Of a stretch of DNA of 6,702 bases, positions 1 through 5,442 are shown piece by piece. The notes under the pieces are model-generated. The model did not search any database and was not told the DNA's origin. It saw only the letters and a program-made list of their open reading frames with translations. The translations under genes and the position numbers were made by a program. Origin of the DNA: Chloroflexota bacterium. Lineage in GTDB: Bacteria; Chloroflexota; Anaerolineae; VGOG01. Position 1 is the stretch's first letter; each line of letters opens with the position of its first letter. The stretch spans positions 1-6,702 of the forward strand of contig JAUWYT010000088.1 in assembly GCA_030615705.1 (NCBI GenBank), written 5' to 3'.

Positions 1-36
1 CTTGTCGCTATCTAGTTGAAGCAGCAGTTTTTTCAT
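1..36 (-). CDS. 5' end of a gene leaving the window; possibly methylene-H4MPT dehydrogenase (MtdA/MtdB-like)
   Basis: Only the first 12 codons are visible, read leftward from an ATG at 36-34: MKKLLLQLDSDK. The start is well supported, because GAGGAG lies 7 nt upstream on the minus strand and AAGGA lies closer in. The peptide resembles the N-terminus of NAD(P)-dependent methylene-tetrahydromethanopterin dehydrogenases, which begin with a pattern like KKLLFQFDTD, where a first beta strand leads into an acidic turn. Those cytoplasmic enzymes oxidise methylene-H4MPT in one-carbon oxidation or assimilation. Twelve residues cannot prove a family, so the function is a guess, whereas a gene start here is likely. 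It lies on the same strand as, and downstream of, the DUF2193-like gene, but a 381-nt gap with a strong hairpin separates them, so it may have its own promoter. Confidence 0.6.
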   Translation of the reverse strand, partial: MKKLLLQLDSDK

Positions 37-100
37 TTTCCTTCTCCTCAAATCGCGGCTAATACTTGAACTCCTTCCGCCCCAACTCGGAGTCAACTTT

Positions 101-183
101 ATATCCCAACTGCTCCCGCCGGATTGCCAAATCCGGCGGGCATGGCCTGGATTTGACAATCCAGGCCGAGCGAAGTGGGATAT
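101..183. repeat. Double-hairpin element closed by an outer stem (REP/MITE-like or structured RNA)
   Basis: There are two perfect hairpins in tandem. The first has an 11-bp stem (CCCGCCGGATT at 115-125 with 130-140) and a 4-nt loop. The second has a 10-bp stem (GGCCTGGATT at 144-153 with 158-167) and a 4-nt loop. An outer pairing, ATATCCCA at 101-108 with TGGGATAT at 176-183, encloses both, and GCT 112-114 with AGC 170-172 extends it imperfectly, giving a three-way-junction shape. The 14-nt core of hairpin 2 is the reverse complement of the core of hairpin 1 with one mismatch. TTT flanks the element on both sides (98-100, 184-186), which could be a small target duplication or chance. The GGATT/AATCC palindromes look like dispersed bacterial REP or MITE units, but no second copy lies in this window. 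Confidence 0.5.
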
Positions 184-202
184 TTTATTCTATCATAGGC
201 TT

Positions 203-271
203 GTATTTCCCACATCTTGTGAGTTTGGGCGTCCTGAGGGCAACGGCTACCCCTGAACAAATGGGAAATAC
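203..271. repeat. Long-range inverted repeat in the intergenic region
   Basis: GTATTTCCCA at 203-212 is perfectly complementary to TGGGAAATAC at 262-271, with 49 nt between the arms. In a leftward transcript this would form a stem enclosing a small domain upstream of the partial gene at the left edge. Inside, only a weak 4-bp pairing (AGGG near 237 with CCCT near 252) is visible. It may be part of the leader of that gene or of the neighbouring repeat element. I recognise no riboswitch class. Confidence 0.3.
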
Positions 272-290
272 CCAAAGGATTGCCCCATAG

Positions 291-338
291 AAAGAGCTCA
301 GGGAGAAAAGTTGTTATTTTAGTCTCCCTGAGCTCTTT
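291..338 (-). terminator. Strong hairpin, probable terminator after the DUF2193-like gene
   Basis: A perfect 16-bp stem (AAAGAGCTCAGGGAGA at 291-306 with 323-338) closes a 16-nt loop. It lies about 80 nt past the DUF2193 stop codon when read leftward. The arms end in AAA/TTT, so each strand reads CTCTTT after the GC-rich part. The U-tract is short on either strand (TTTCT leftward, TTTTCT rightward), which makes it a moderate intrinsic terminator that could act in both directions. Were it not to terminate, the DUF2193 gene and the partial gene to its left could form one transcript. Confidence 0.55.
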
Positions 339-417
339 TCTCGCCAAGCGCGCTAATCGGTAACGAAGCTAACTGTCATGCTCTGCCAACGATGAGCGGC
401 TGGTCACTTCCGATAGC

Positions 418-1950
418 TTACACTGCCGTGTCCCAATTGCAGTAGCCCTTGTTGCCGGCAAGGAAGCCCTTCACGTAGGGCACGTTCCTCTTGATCAGGG
501 AGGTGACAGCGCAGTTCTTGCAGCCCCTGACCGGCGAGCCCGGCTTATCCGGACTGAGGGCGATGGCGTTGGTCATCAGTGTGGCCGTGACGCACTCGGG
601 GGTCAGGTAGCAGGGGAAGTCGGACAGGCTCATCAGGGCCGCGAAGCGCTGGGTGATGGCGCAGGCCGGGTAGGTGTAGCGCTGCGGGTTCGTGATGACC
701 TCGTGGTTGTCAATGGGGCTGAGGTCCACCTTGATGCCCTTGATCTTCCCGCCCTTGCCGATGGGCACGATGTCCAGGATCTGCTCGCCTCGGAGCATGA
801 TGTCTATGAAGTCGGCGTTGTGCAGATCGTCTGCCTCACCACGCTTGGGGTTCATGGCTGCGTAGTTGTGGAAGCGCTTGGTGAACAGGTCCACGACCAT
901 AGGCACGGTGAAGGAATCCAGCCACAGGATGTAGGCCGTCCCGCAGGCCGGTGCACCGGTGGCCACCGCCAGCACGTCGTAGGGCCCCTTGTAGGCGTCC
1001 TGCTCCAGGCCGCGCCGCAGGGTGTTCTCAAAGACGTCCAAGACGGCCTCGTAGATGCCGAAGACCATGTCGTCCTTGAACATATTGAAGGCGGACTGGG
1101 CGATGTGGTGGCCGATGTCACCCACGCAGTAGGCCGGCACAGTCACGATGTTGGCCGGATGCACACCAGCCTTCAGCGCCGCCAGGATGAAGGGCTTCAT
1201 CTTCTCTTTGTACTGGGCCATGTACTTGGCGGTGTCGAAGGAGCTGTGGGGGCCGTGCCCGCCCAGGTTGTGGGTGGCCATCAACTGGTTCTGCGCAGCC
1301 ACCGGCTCGCGGTAGACAAACTGGAGCATATCCAGCTCGGCCTGCTCTGCCTCGGCTGCGGTCTTCCCTGCCTCCAGGGCCGCGCGGAAAGCACCGCCCA
1401 GGCCGTAAGAGGTGTTCATGCCCCAGGACTTGGAGGAGAGGATGGTGCGCTTGTGGCTCTTGGGGATGTCCAGCCCCAACAGAATGCGGTTGACCAGGTT
1501 GGGCACCGAGCCGCAGGAGAAGGCAAAGTCCACCACGCAGGTCAGGCCGTACATCCCGCCGTAGCGCCGAACCGCCTCGAGGCCGATGAGGGCCTTGTTG
1601 GCGCCGAGGGCGTCAATGAACTTCCACATTGAAGCCTTGAACGCTGGGTCCTCAGCGTAGAGAATCTCCAGGATGGGCGGCGTCTGGTAGTGCTCGACGA
1701 AGGGGTCATCCTCGGGGCGGATGGTGTCCGTCAGGCCCATCAGGATGTCGTAGTGGGCGTTCACTGACTTCACGTGCAGGTCGAAAATCTCCTTTGACTG
1801 ACCCTCGCCCGGCTTCATTCCGTTGACAGCGTCCACGTAGGGCTTGCAGTCGGCGATCTTGAAGGGTCCCCCCCTCTTCTTCTTGATGACGCCGTAAACC
1901 GACCTTGCTGCGGCCACTGACTCATTGATCATCTTCTTGTAAACAGACAT
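418..1950 (-). CDS. DUF2193-family protein (methanogen-type conserved protein of unknown function)
   Basis: This is a complete 510-residue protein without signal peptide or obvious membrane segments, so probably cytoplasmic. I recognise the overall pattern of DUF2193, including KKKRG near residues 23-27, RPEDDPFVEHYQTP at 78-91, RRYGG and DFAF at 128-144, AKSWGMNTSYG-like text at 173-183, PAYCVGDIGHHIAQS at 272-286, FHNYAAMNPKRG at 360-371 and NPQRYTYPACAI at 421-432. The C-terminus has C-x2-C (477, 480) and a further Cys at 504, followed by W. With C275 and H281/H282 these are possible metal or Fe-S ligands, but that is inference. The length matches the family (about 500). No reaction is known to me. 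The start is sound: AAGGAGGT sits 7 nt before ATG. A consensus promoter and ~360-nt leader lie upstream. The family is chiefly archaeal, so its presence beside a bacterial rpoD suggests transfer or a shared one-carbon trait. Confidence 0.75.
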   Translation of the reverse strand: MSVYKKMINESVAAARSVYGVIKKKRGGPFKIADCKPYVDAVNGMKPGEGQSKEIFDLHVKSVNAHYDILMGLTDTIRPEDDPFVEHYQTPPILEILYAEDPAFKASMWKFIDALGANKALIGLEAVRRYGGMYGLTCVVDFAFSCGSVPNLVNRILLGLDIPKSHKRTILSSKSWGMNTSYGLGGAFRAALEAGKTAAEAEQAELDMLQFVYREPVAAQNQLMATHNLGGHGPHSSFDTAKYMAQYKEKMKPFILAALKAGVHPANIVTVPAYCVGDIGHHIAQSAFNMFKDDMVFGIYEAVLDVFENTLRRGLEQDAYKGPYDVLAVATGAPACGTAYILWLDSFTVPMVVDLFTKRFHNYAAMNPKRGEADDLHNADFIDIMLRGEQILDIVPIGKGGKIKGIKVDLSPIDNHEVITNPQRYTYPACAITQRFAALMSLSDFPCYLTPECVTATLMTNAIALSPDKPGSPVRGCKNCAVTSLIKRNVPYVKGFLAGNKGYCNWDTAV

Positions 1951-2123
1951 TCTTTGAACCTCCTTGTTTTAGTTTACTACATTGTACAGAACTAGCGGCC
2001 TTCCCGAGAGCAGTTTTCCTAGAACCACCTCCTTCCTCGTCAATAGCGGCCGGCGGCACTGGACACCACCAAACAATTCGTTGCCCCATCCCTCAGGGGT
2101 GTTCCAGCCCCGGCTCTCACCAC

Positions 2124-2154
2124 AAAAAAAGACCTCTCAACACCTGATAAAGAG
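2124..2154 (-). terminator. Possible attenuator hairpin with U7 tract in the DUF2193 leader
   Basis: On the minus strand CTCTT (2154-2150) can pair with GAGAG (2138-2134), giving four Watson-Crick pairs and one G-U, possibly extended past one mismatch. It is followed by GTC and then seven T (2130-2124). The order, stem then U-run inside a long leader and ahead of the gene, is that of an attenuator. The stem is short and AU-rich, so termination would be weak without a helper factor or refolding. Confidence 0.25.
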
Positions 2155-2233
2155 TGAAGAAAAGTCAATCTTGTTCACCATAGCCCCCTTGATAAACGTA
2201 GCGGCCCAGCCATTAGAGCCTCAATAGATCCCA

Positions 2234-2269
2234 TAAGCCTTGTATCGCTACCTAGCGATATTTAGCTTA
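2234..2269. promoter_or_regulatory. Interrupted 36-bp dyad, candidate operator or leader hairpin
   Basis: The layout is TAAGC, 4 nt, TATCGCTA, CC, TAGCGATA, 4 nt, GCTTA, symmetrical about 2251/2252. The inner arms are perfect 8-mers and the outer arms perfect 5-mers. It lies roughly 40-75 nt downstream of the predicted leftward start site. As DNA it could be a repressor site blocking elongation; as RNA it would fold into a hairpin with an internal loop. The two-base centre fits a dimeric protein site at least as well as an RNA loop. Confidence 0.4.
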
Positions 2270-2316
2270 GTCAAAAATCTATCTTTTTCTTTCTATGTCT
2301 GATTTATTGTATATGA

Positions 2317-2345
2317 ATTATAATACACAAAGACGAATCTGTCAA
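2317..2345 (-). promoter_or_regulatory. Consensus sigma-70 promoter for the DUF2193-like gene
   Basis: Read leftward, TTGACA (2345-2340) is followed after exactly 17 nt by TATAAT (2322-2317). Both hexamers and the spacer match the housekeeping consensus perfectly. The transcript should start near 2310. A promoter this strong, combined with a long leader, suggests that control happens after initiation or through a repressor. Confidence 0.75.
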
Positions 2346-2398
2346 GAAAAAACGGCCTATTTGGGTAAAGCGCTGAAAATTTTAAGGTTCGTAGTGTG

Positions 2399-2427
2399 TT
2401 GGTAATTTAACCTTTATGTAGTATAAT
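2399..2427 (+). promoter_or_regulatory. Upstream promoter of the sigma factor gene
   Basis: TTGGTA (2399-2404), a 17-nt spacer and TATAAT (2422-2427) form a near-consensus housekeeping promoter. Transcription would begin near 2434, giving a leader of about 180 nt to the sigma ATG. That leader includes a small perfect hairpin, GCCGA-CAT-TCGGC at 2453-2465. This promoter and the leftward one point away from each other. Confidence 0.6.
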
Positions 2428-2533
2428 CAAATCAATCCACGCTTTGAAGAGAGCCGACATTCGGCCAGTTGAGGTACTGGGCTCCCATTGAGCGGACAAA
2501 GCGGGGTGGCAGCCAGCTCTAGGGGGGCTAAAC

Positions 2534-2562
2534 TTGATAATATGTTTGATGTGTGATATAGT
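2534..2562 (+). promoter_or_regulatory. Proximal promoter of the sigma factor gene
   Basis: TTGATA (2534-2539), a 17-nt spacer and TATAGT (2557-2562) make a second good housekeeping promoter. The start site would be near 2569, about 45 nt before the ATG. With the distal promoter this gives the sigma gene two stacked starts, a common layout for rpoD. Confidence 0.55.
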
Positions 2563-2613
2563 AGCAGAGGGATTATACTTAACGCTCTAGCTACAACGGG
2601 AACGAACCAGCCG

Positions 2614-3801
2614 ATGGTACAGTCGAAACGCCAAGGGGAATCGAATACAGCGCAAGAGTTGCTGAAGAAAGCCAGTGAGCGAGGGTATATCACCTCCAAC
2701 GAGATATTAGAGGCCTTTCCCCAGGCAGAGGAGGACCTTCTCCAACTGGAAGAGCTCTTCGTATACCTCCATGACCGGGGCATTGATATCTACGAAAGCG
2801 AGGAAGAGGCCGAGGAGGAGAGGAAGAGGGCAGAGGTAGGAGAGGCGCCAGCCTTGGTGGGGGATATGGAGGGGGCCCTTGACCTAAGCGACATCACTGC
2901 TGACGACACCATCAGCCTATATCTTAAGGAGATGGCTCGCGTGCCCCTTCTGACACCCGAGGAAGAAATGGAGCTGGCTCAGCGACTGGAGCATGGACGG
3001 GCGGCTCGGCGATGCCTTGCTAGAGACGGCAATGACCCCGAGGAAACGGAGAGGCTGAAGCGGGGAATCGAGCGGGGTGAAGAGGCCCGCCAGCATCTCA
3101 TCAAGGCCAACACCAGGCTGGTGGTTAGTATAGCCAAGAGATATCTTGGCCATGGGGTGCCCTTCCTGGACCTCATACAGGAAGGCAACCTCGGCTTGAT
3201 GAAGGCCATAGAGAAGTTCGACTATCGGCGAGGCCATCGATTGTCTACCTACGCCACCTGGTGGATCAGGCAGTCCATCACCCGAGCCCTGGCCGAGCAG
3301 GGGCGAACCATCCGCGTCCCAGTCCACATGAGCGACCGCATCCGAAAACTATACAGGATAGCTCGAGAATTGGAGCAGGAATTGGGGCGCCGGCCCAGCC
3401 TGGAAGAGATAGCCGAAGAGGTCGAACTGGAGCCAGATAAGGTGCAATGGGTACTCAGGGCCTCGCGGCGCCCTATCTCCCTAGAGAGACCGGTGGGCGA
3501 GGACGAGGACAACGAACTGGGGGACTTCATCGAAGACGAGAAGGTCCTTGCGCCCTCTGAGGCCGCCTATCAACACCTGTTGGCAGAGACAATGGAGGAG
3601 GTATTGAATACTCTCAGCCCCAGGGAAGCGCGGATCCTACGGCTGCGCTTTGGCCTCCAGGATGGACATAGCTATACCCTGGAGGAAGTGGGCCAGAAAT
3701 TCGACCTGACTAGAGAACGCATCCGTCAGATTGAGGGTGAAGCTTTGCGCAAGCTGCGTCACCCCCGGCGCAGCCGTCAACTGAGGAACTACCTCGGCTA
3801 G
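2614..3801 (+). CDS. rpoD: RNA polymerase primary sigma factor (RpoD/SigA type)
   Basis: This complete 395-residue sigma-70 factor binds core RNA polymerase and directs it to -35/-10 promoters. Residues about 12-62 fit a short region 1.1, followed by an acidic linker at 62-73. Region 1.2 starts at [13 protein letters not shown] (95-107). Region 2 runs about 158-231 with [28 protein letters not shown] and the -10-reading and melting stretch [14 protein letters not shown] (212-225). Region 3 follows ([21 protein letters not shown]), then the 3.2 finger DFIEDE (304-309). Region 4 ends with the -35 helix-turn-helix [21 protein letters not shown] (354-374). The spacer between 1.2 and 2 is short, so it lacks the large insertion of the proteobacterial protein. 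ATG 2614 is the only usable in-frame start after the stop at 2554-2556; it has no clear Shine-Dalgarno. The promoters seen here suit it, which fits a housekeeping role. Confidence 0.95.
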   Translation: MVQSKRQGESNTAQELLKKASERGYITSNEILEAFPQAEEDLLQLEELFVYLHDRGIDIYESEEEAEEERKRAEVGEAPALVGDMEGALDLSDITADDTISLYLKEMARVPLLTPEEEMELAQRLEHGRAARRCLARDGNDPEETERLKRGIERGEEARQHLIKANTRLVVSIAKRYLGHGVPFLDLIQEGNLGLMKAIEKFDYRRGHRLSTYATWWIRQSITRALAEQGRTIRVPVHMSDRIRKLYRIARELEQELGRRPSLEEIAEEVELEPDKVQWVLRASRRPISLERPVGEDEDNELGDFIEDEKVLAPSEAAYQHLLAETMEEVLNTLSPREARILRLRFGLQDGHSYTLEEVGQKFDLTRERIRQIEGEALRKLRHPRRSRQLRNYLG

Positions 3802-3830
3802 CCCTGTTGAGCAACTTGAAGGAGAGAAGA

Positions 3831-4070
3831 TTGCCGGTTTTGAGAAAAGAGGCGCTGGGGAAGCATCTAGCTTCCCTATACGGAGCCAAGGTGGAAGTAA
3901 TCCCCTTACGGGAGTTCAAGAGCGATGAGACCGGGGAGGAACTTAAGGAGTTCGGCTACGGCAGCCCAGTCTTTATAGAGTTCAGTGGCGATGGCGAAAA
4001 GGATAGCGCCGTCCTGCACACCATGAAACCCAGCGCCTTCAGCCATGAAACCCAGCGCCTTCGGCCATGA
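3831..4070 (+). pseudogene. Truncated N-terminal fragment of an aminoglycoside-phosphotransferase-like (APH/kinase-fold) protein
   Basis: A small reading frame follows the sigma gene. TTG at 3831 is the best start, because AAGGAG (3819-3824) lies 6 nt before it; another TTG at 3807 has no such site. It encodes 79 residues, with LRKEALGKHLASLYGAKVE, then ELKEFGYGSPVFIEF, then VLHTMKPSAFSHE. This resembles the opening of a phosphotransferase family I associate with Chloroflexota, whose N-lobe reads like GYGxPxxVE...VLHTxRPxGFGHE before a body of a few hundred residues. Here everything after the GHE motif is gone. A 22-bp tandem duplication shifts the frame, and the stop TGA overlaps the next ATG as ATGA (4067-4070). 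A 79-residue fragment lacks the catalytic loop and cannot be an active kinase. It may survive as a leader frame that couples translation to the kinase gene. The family call is from memory. Confidence 0.6.
4023..4066 (+). repeat. 22-bp tandem duplication abutting the kinase start
   Basis: Two copies, 4023-4044 and 4045-4066, differ at one base (A at 4041, G at 4063). Each begins with ATGAAACCC, and the pfkB start just after begins with ATGAAC, so CCATGAA recurs at 4021, 4043 and 4065 with a strict 22-nt period. Since 22 is not a multiple of three, the duplication changes the frame: copy 1 reads MKPSAFSHE in the upstream frame, while copy 2 would read MKPSAFGHEH in another. Confidence 0.95.
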
Positions 4071-5032
4071 ACATTGTTGTAACCGGTTCCATCGCCTACG
4101 ACTATCTGATGACCTTCCCGGGCTGCTTCGCCGATTACATCCTGCCCGACCAACTGGACCGTCTCTCCCTCAGTTTCCTGGTGGACGAGATGCGGCGACA
4201 ACGGGGGGGCTGTGCTGCCAACATCGCCTATAACCTGGCTCTTCTGGGCGAGCGCCCGCGGGTTATGGCCACGGCGGGGCAGGACTTCGGTGAATACCGC
4301 CAGTGGCTGGAAAAACAGGGGGTGGATACCTCGCTCATCCGCGAAGAACCTGACCTGTTCACCGCCTCGTTCTTTGTCAATACCGACCAGGGCGGCCACC
4401 AGATCGCCAGTTTCTACACCGGTGCGATGGCCTGCGCGCGGGACCTTTCCTTTCAGGACTTAGAGACTGACGAGATTGACCTGGCCGTCATCTCCCCAAA
4501 CGACCCACAGGCGATGGCGAAGTACGCCGCCGAGTGCCAGGAACTGGGTATCCCTTACCTGTACGACCCCAGCCAGCAGATCGTCCGCCTCGCTGGCGAG
4601 GACCTGCGGGAGGGGCTTGAAGGGTGTGGCCTGCTGGTGGTCAACGATTACGAGTTTGAACTATTGCGGGAGAAGACCGGCCTGAGCGCCGAAGCGATCC
4701 AGCACACCCCGGCCCGCGCCTGCGTCGTCACGTTGGGGGCGGAGGGGTCGCGCATCTGGGCGAAGGGGGGGATCTACGACATCCCGGCGGTGCCCCCCCA
4801 ACGGGCCGGAGACCCTACCGGGATCGGGGATGCCTTCCGGGCGGGGCTGATCAAGGGGCTGGCCCTGGGCCTCTCCTGGGACCTGGCGGGGCGGATGGGG
4901 GCGCTGGCGGCTACCTACGCTCTGGAGCAGACCGGCCCGCAGAGCCACCGCTACACCCTGGCCGACTTCGTCACCCGCTTTCGGGAGCACTTCGACGACG
5001 ACCAGGCACTGGACGTGCTGCTGCGGTGTTAA
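4067..5032 (+). CDS. PfkB-family carbohydrate/nucleoside kinase
   Basis: A complete 321-residue cytoplasmic kinase that should transfer phosphate from ATP to a sugar or nucleoside hydroxyl. It has the opening strand MNIVVTGSIAYDYL, the substrate-side GGCAANIAYNLALLG (47-61; PfkB signature 1 region), TASFFVNTD and FYTGAM in the lid/substrate area, NDYEFELL (the N-x-x-E motif), VVTLGAEGSRIW, and the ATP-site signature DPTGIGDAF (249-257) with the anion-hole GIGD and catalytic base D255. The length is normal. The substrate cannot be fixed; adenosine or another nucleoside is plausible from the overall style. There is no Shine-Dalgarno; the ATG overlaps the upstream stop as ATGA, so translation is probably coupled. 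Flanking genes are both truncated at its ends. Hand counts of 60-base lines give 68-78% GC at 4381, 4681, 4801 and 4861, though 52% at 4441; remnant lines give 52% (3841) and 57% (5161). Confidence 0.92.
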   Translation: MNIVVTGSIAYDYLMTFPGCFADYILPDQLDRLSLSFLVDEMRRQRGGCAANIAYNLALLGERPRVMATAGQDFGEYRQWLEKQGVDTSLIREEPDLFTASFFVNTDQGGHQIASFYTGAMACARDLSFQDLETDEIDLAVISPNDPQAMAKYAAECQELGIPYLYDPSQQIVRLAGEDLREGLEGCGLLVVNDYEFELLREKTGLSAEAIQHTPARACVVTLGAEGSRIWAKGGIYDIPAVPPQRAGDPTGIGDAFRAGLIKGLALGLSWDLAGRMGALAATYALEQTGPQSHRYTLADFVTRFREHFDDDQALDVLLRC

Positions 5033-5326
5033 CGTCATCTTCGCGGCCACAGCCTGCAAGCGCTGCTACCGGACAAGAGCCCGGCAAGAAATCGAGAAAT
5101 TCGCAGAGGTATACGTCAAGGCCCCTTGGAGGTCTGCCTAACCAGAGACACCAAGGGAATTTATGCTAAGGCCATGGCAGGCCAGGCGACCACAGTGCCT
5201 GGCTTGCAGGAACCTTTTGAACTTCCTGATAGGCAGGAGGTGGTGGTGGAGACGGATCGCCAGTCCCCGCACGAATGCGCTCAACAGATCCTGAGCCGAC
5301 TAAGGGAGTTGTGCCTCTTGAATTAG
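5025..5326 (+). pseudogene. cysC: C-terminal remnant of adenylylsulfate (APS) kinase, frameshifted
   Basis: APS kinase phosphorylates adenylylsulfate to PAPS in sulfate assimilation. Here only about the last 100 of some 170-200 residues remain. In the frame of 5028 the text reads GVNVIFAATACKRCYRTRA, then QEIEKFAEVYVKAP up to 5125. The frame then breaks and continues from 5126 as LEVCLTRDTKGIYAKAMAG, with VPGLQEPFELPDRQEVVVET and a normal ending to the stop at 5324-5326. The break sits in a CCCC run (5122-5125), where one further C would restore VKAPLEVC, so one base is missing in the genome or in the read. The N-terminal half with the P-loop GLSGSGKS is absent: upstream sequence is the end of pfkB, whose stop TAA lies inside the GTTAAC codons of this remnant. 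Neither piece can be active. There is no plausible start codon or ribosome site. Confidence 0.8.
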
Positions 5327-5345
5327 CCAGGGGCATTGGCGTGAA

Positions 5346-5381
5346 TTTGGGGATGAACTGCCAAGCTTGCTCGGCCCCAAA
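5346..5381 (+). terminator. Weak hairpin between the cysC remnant and the GNAT gene
   Basis: TTTGGGG at 5346-5352 pairs with CCCCAAA at 5375-5381 across a 22-nt loop that contains the palindrome CAAGCTTG. It lies 20 nt after the remnant's stop codon, where a terminator would be expected, but it is followed by ATAGATTTCTT and not by a clean U-run. It may end the upstream transcript. I could not find a clear promoter for the next gene in 5327-5442. Confidence 0.3.
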
Positions 5382-5442
5382 ATAGATTTCTTAAGCTCAT
5401 ACCAACGAGTGAAGGGAGTCCAGAGACAGAAAGGGGGCGTTC

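Larger units (their letters stand above)
1951..2310 (-). promoter_or_regulatory. Long structured 5' leader of the DUF2193-like gene
   Basis: The predicted transcript starts near 2310 and reaches the start codon at 1950, leaving about 360 untranslated nucleotides with no convincing gene. Reading leftward it contains a long dyad (2234-2269), a weak hairpin followed by seven U (2124-2154), then a segment near 2112-2085 with three G/C runs. There a GGGG run can pair with the following CCCC, or that CCCC can pair with the next GGGG, so the two stems exclude each other. The octamer TAGCGGCC (plus strand) occurs three times, at 1993-2000, 2044-2051 and 2199-2206. AAGGAGGT lies near 1964-1957, just before the ATG. 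I compared it by eye with SAM-I, TPP, cobalamin, glycine, c-di-GMP, c-di-AMP and T-box patterns and found no match. Confidence 0.45.

Noticed and set aside
66..347. Short open frames on both strands between the left-edge gene and the DUF2193 gene
   Set aside because: They run through the hairpins and terminator-like stem, have no ribosome sites and resemble no protein I know.
703..1632. A 309-codon open frame on the plus strand inside the DUF2193 gene
   Set aside because: It is antisense to a convincing protein gene, rich in low-complexity V/G/H text, and lacks a ribosome site. GC-rich codon bias explains it.
1982..2227. An 81-codon plus-strand frame in the DUF2193 leader
   Set aside because: It has no Shine-Dalgarno, its protein text is unremarkable, and the region is better explained as an untranslated leader on the other strand.
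2495..2520. T-box-like text (GCGGGGTGGCAGCC) upstream of the sigma gene
   Set aside because: The core GGGTGGNACC is not matched fully, there is no room for a Stem I, and a sigma factor is not a usual T-box target.
5126..5326. A free-standing 66-residue small protein starting at TTG 5126
   Set aside because: Its sequence continues an APS kinase broken one base earlier and it has no ribosome site, so it is part of a pseudogene.
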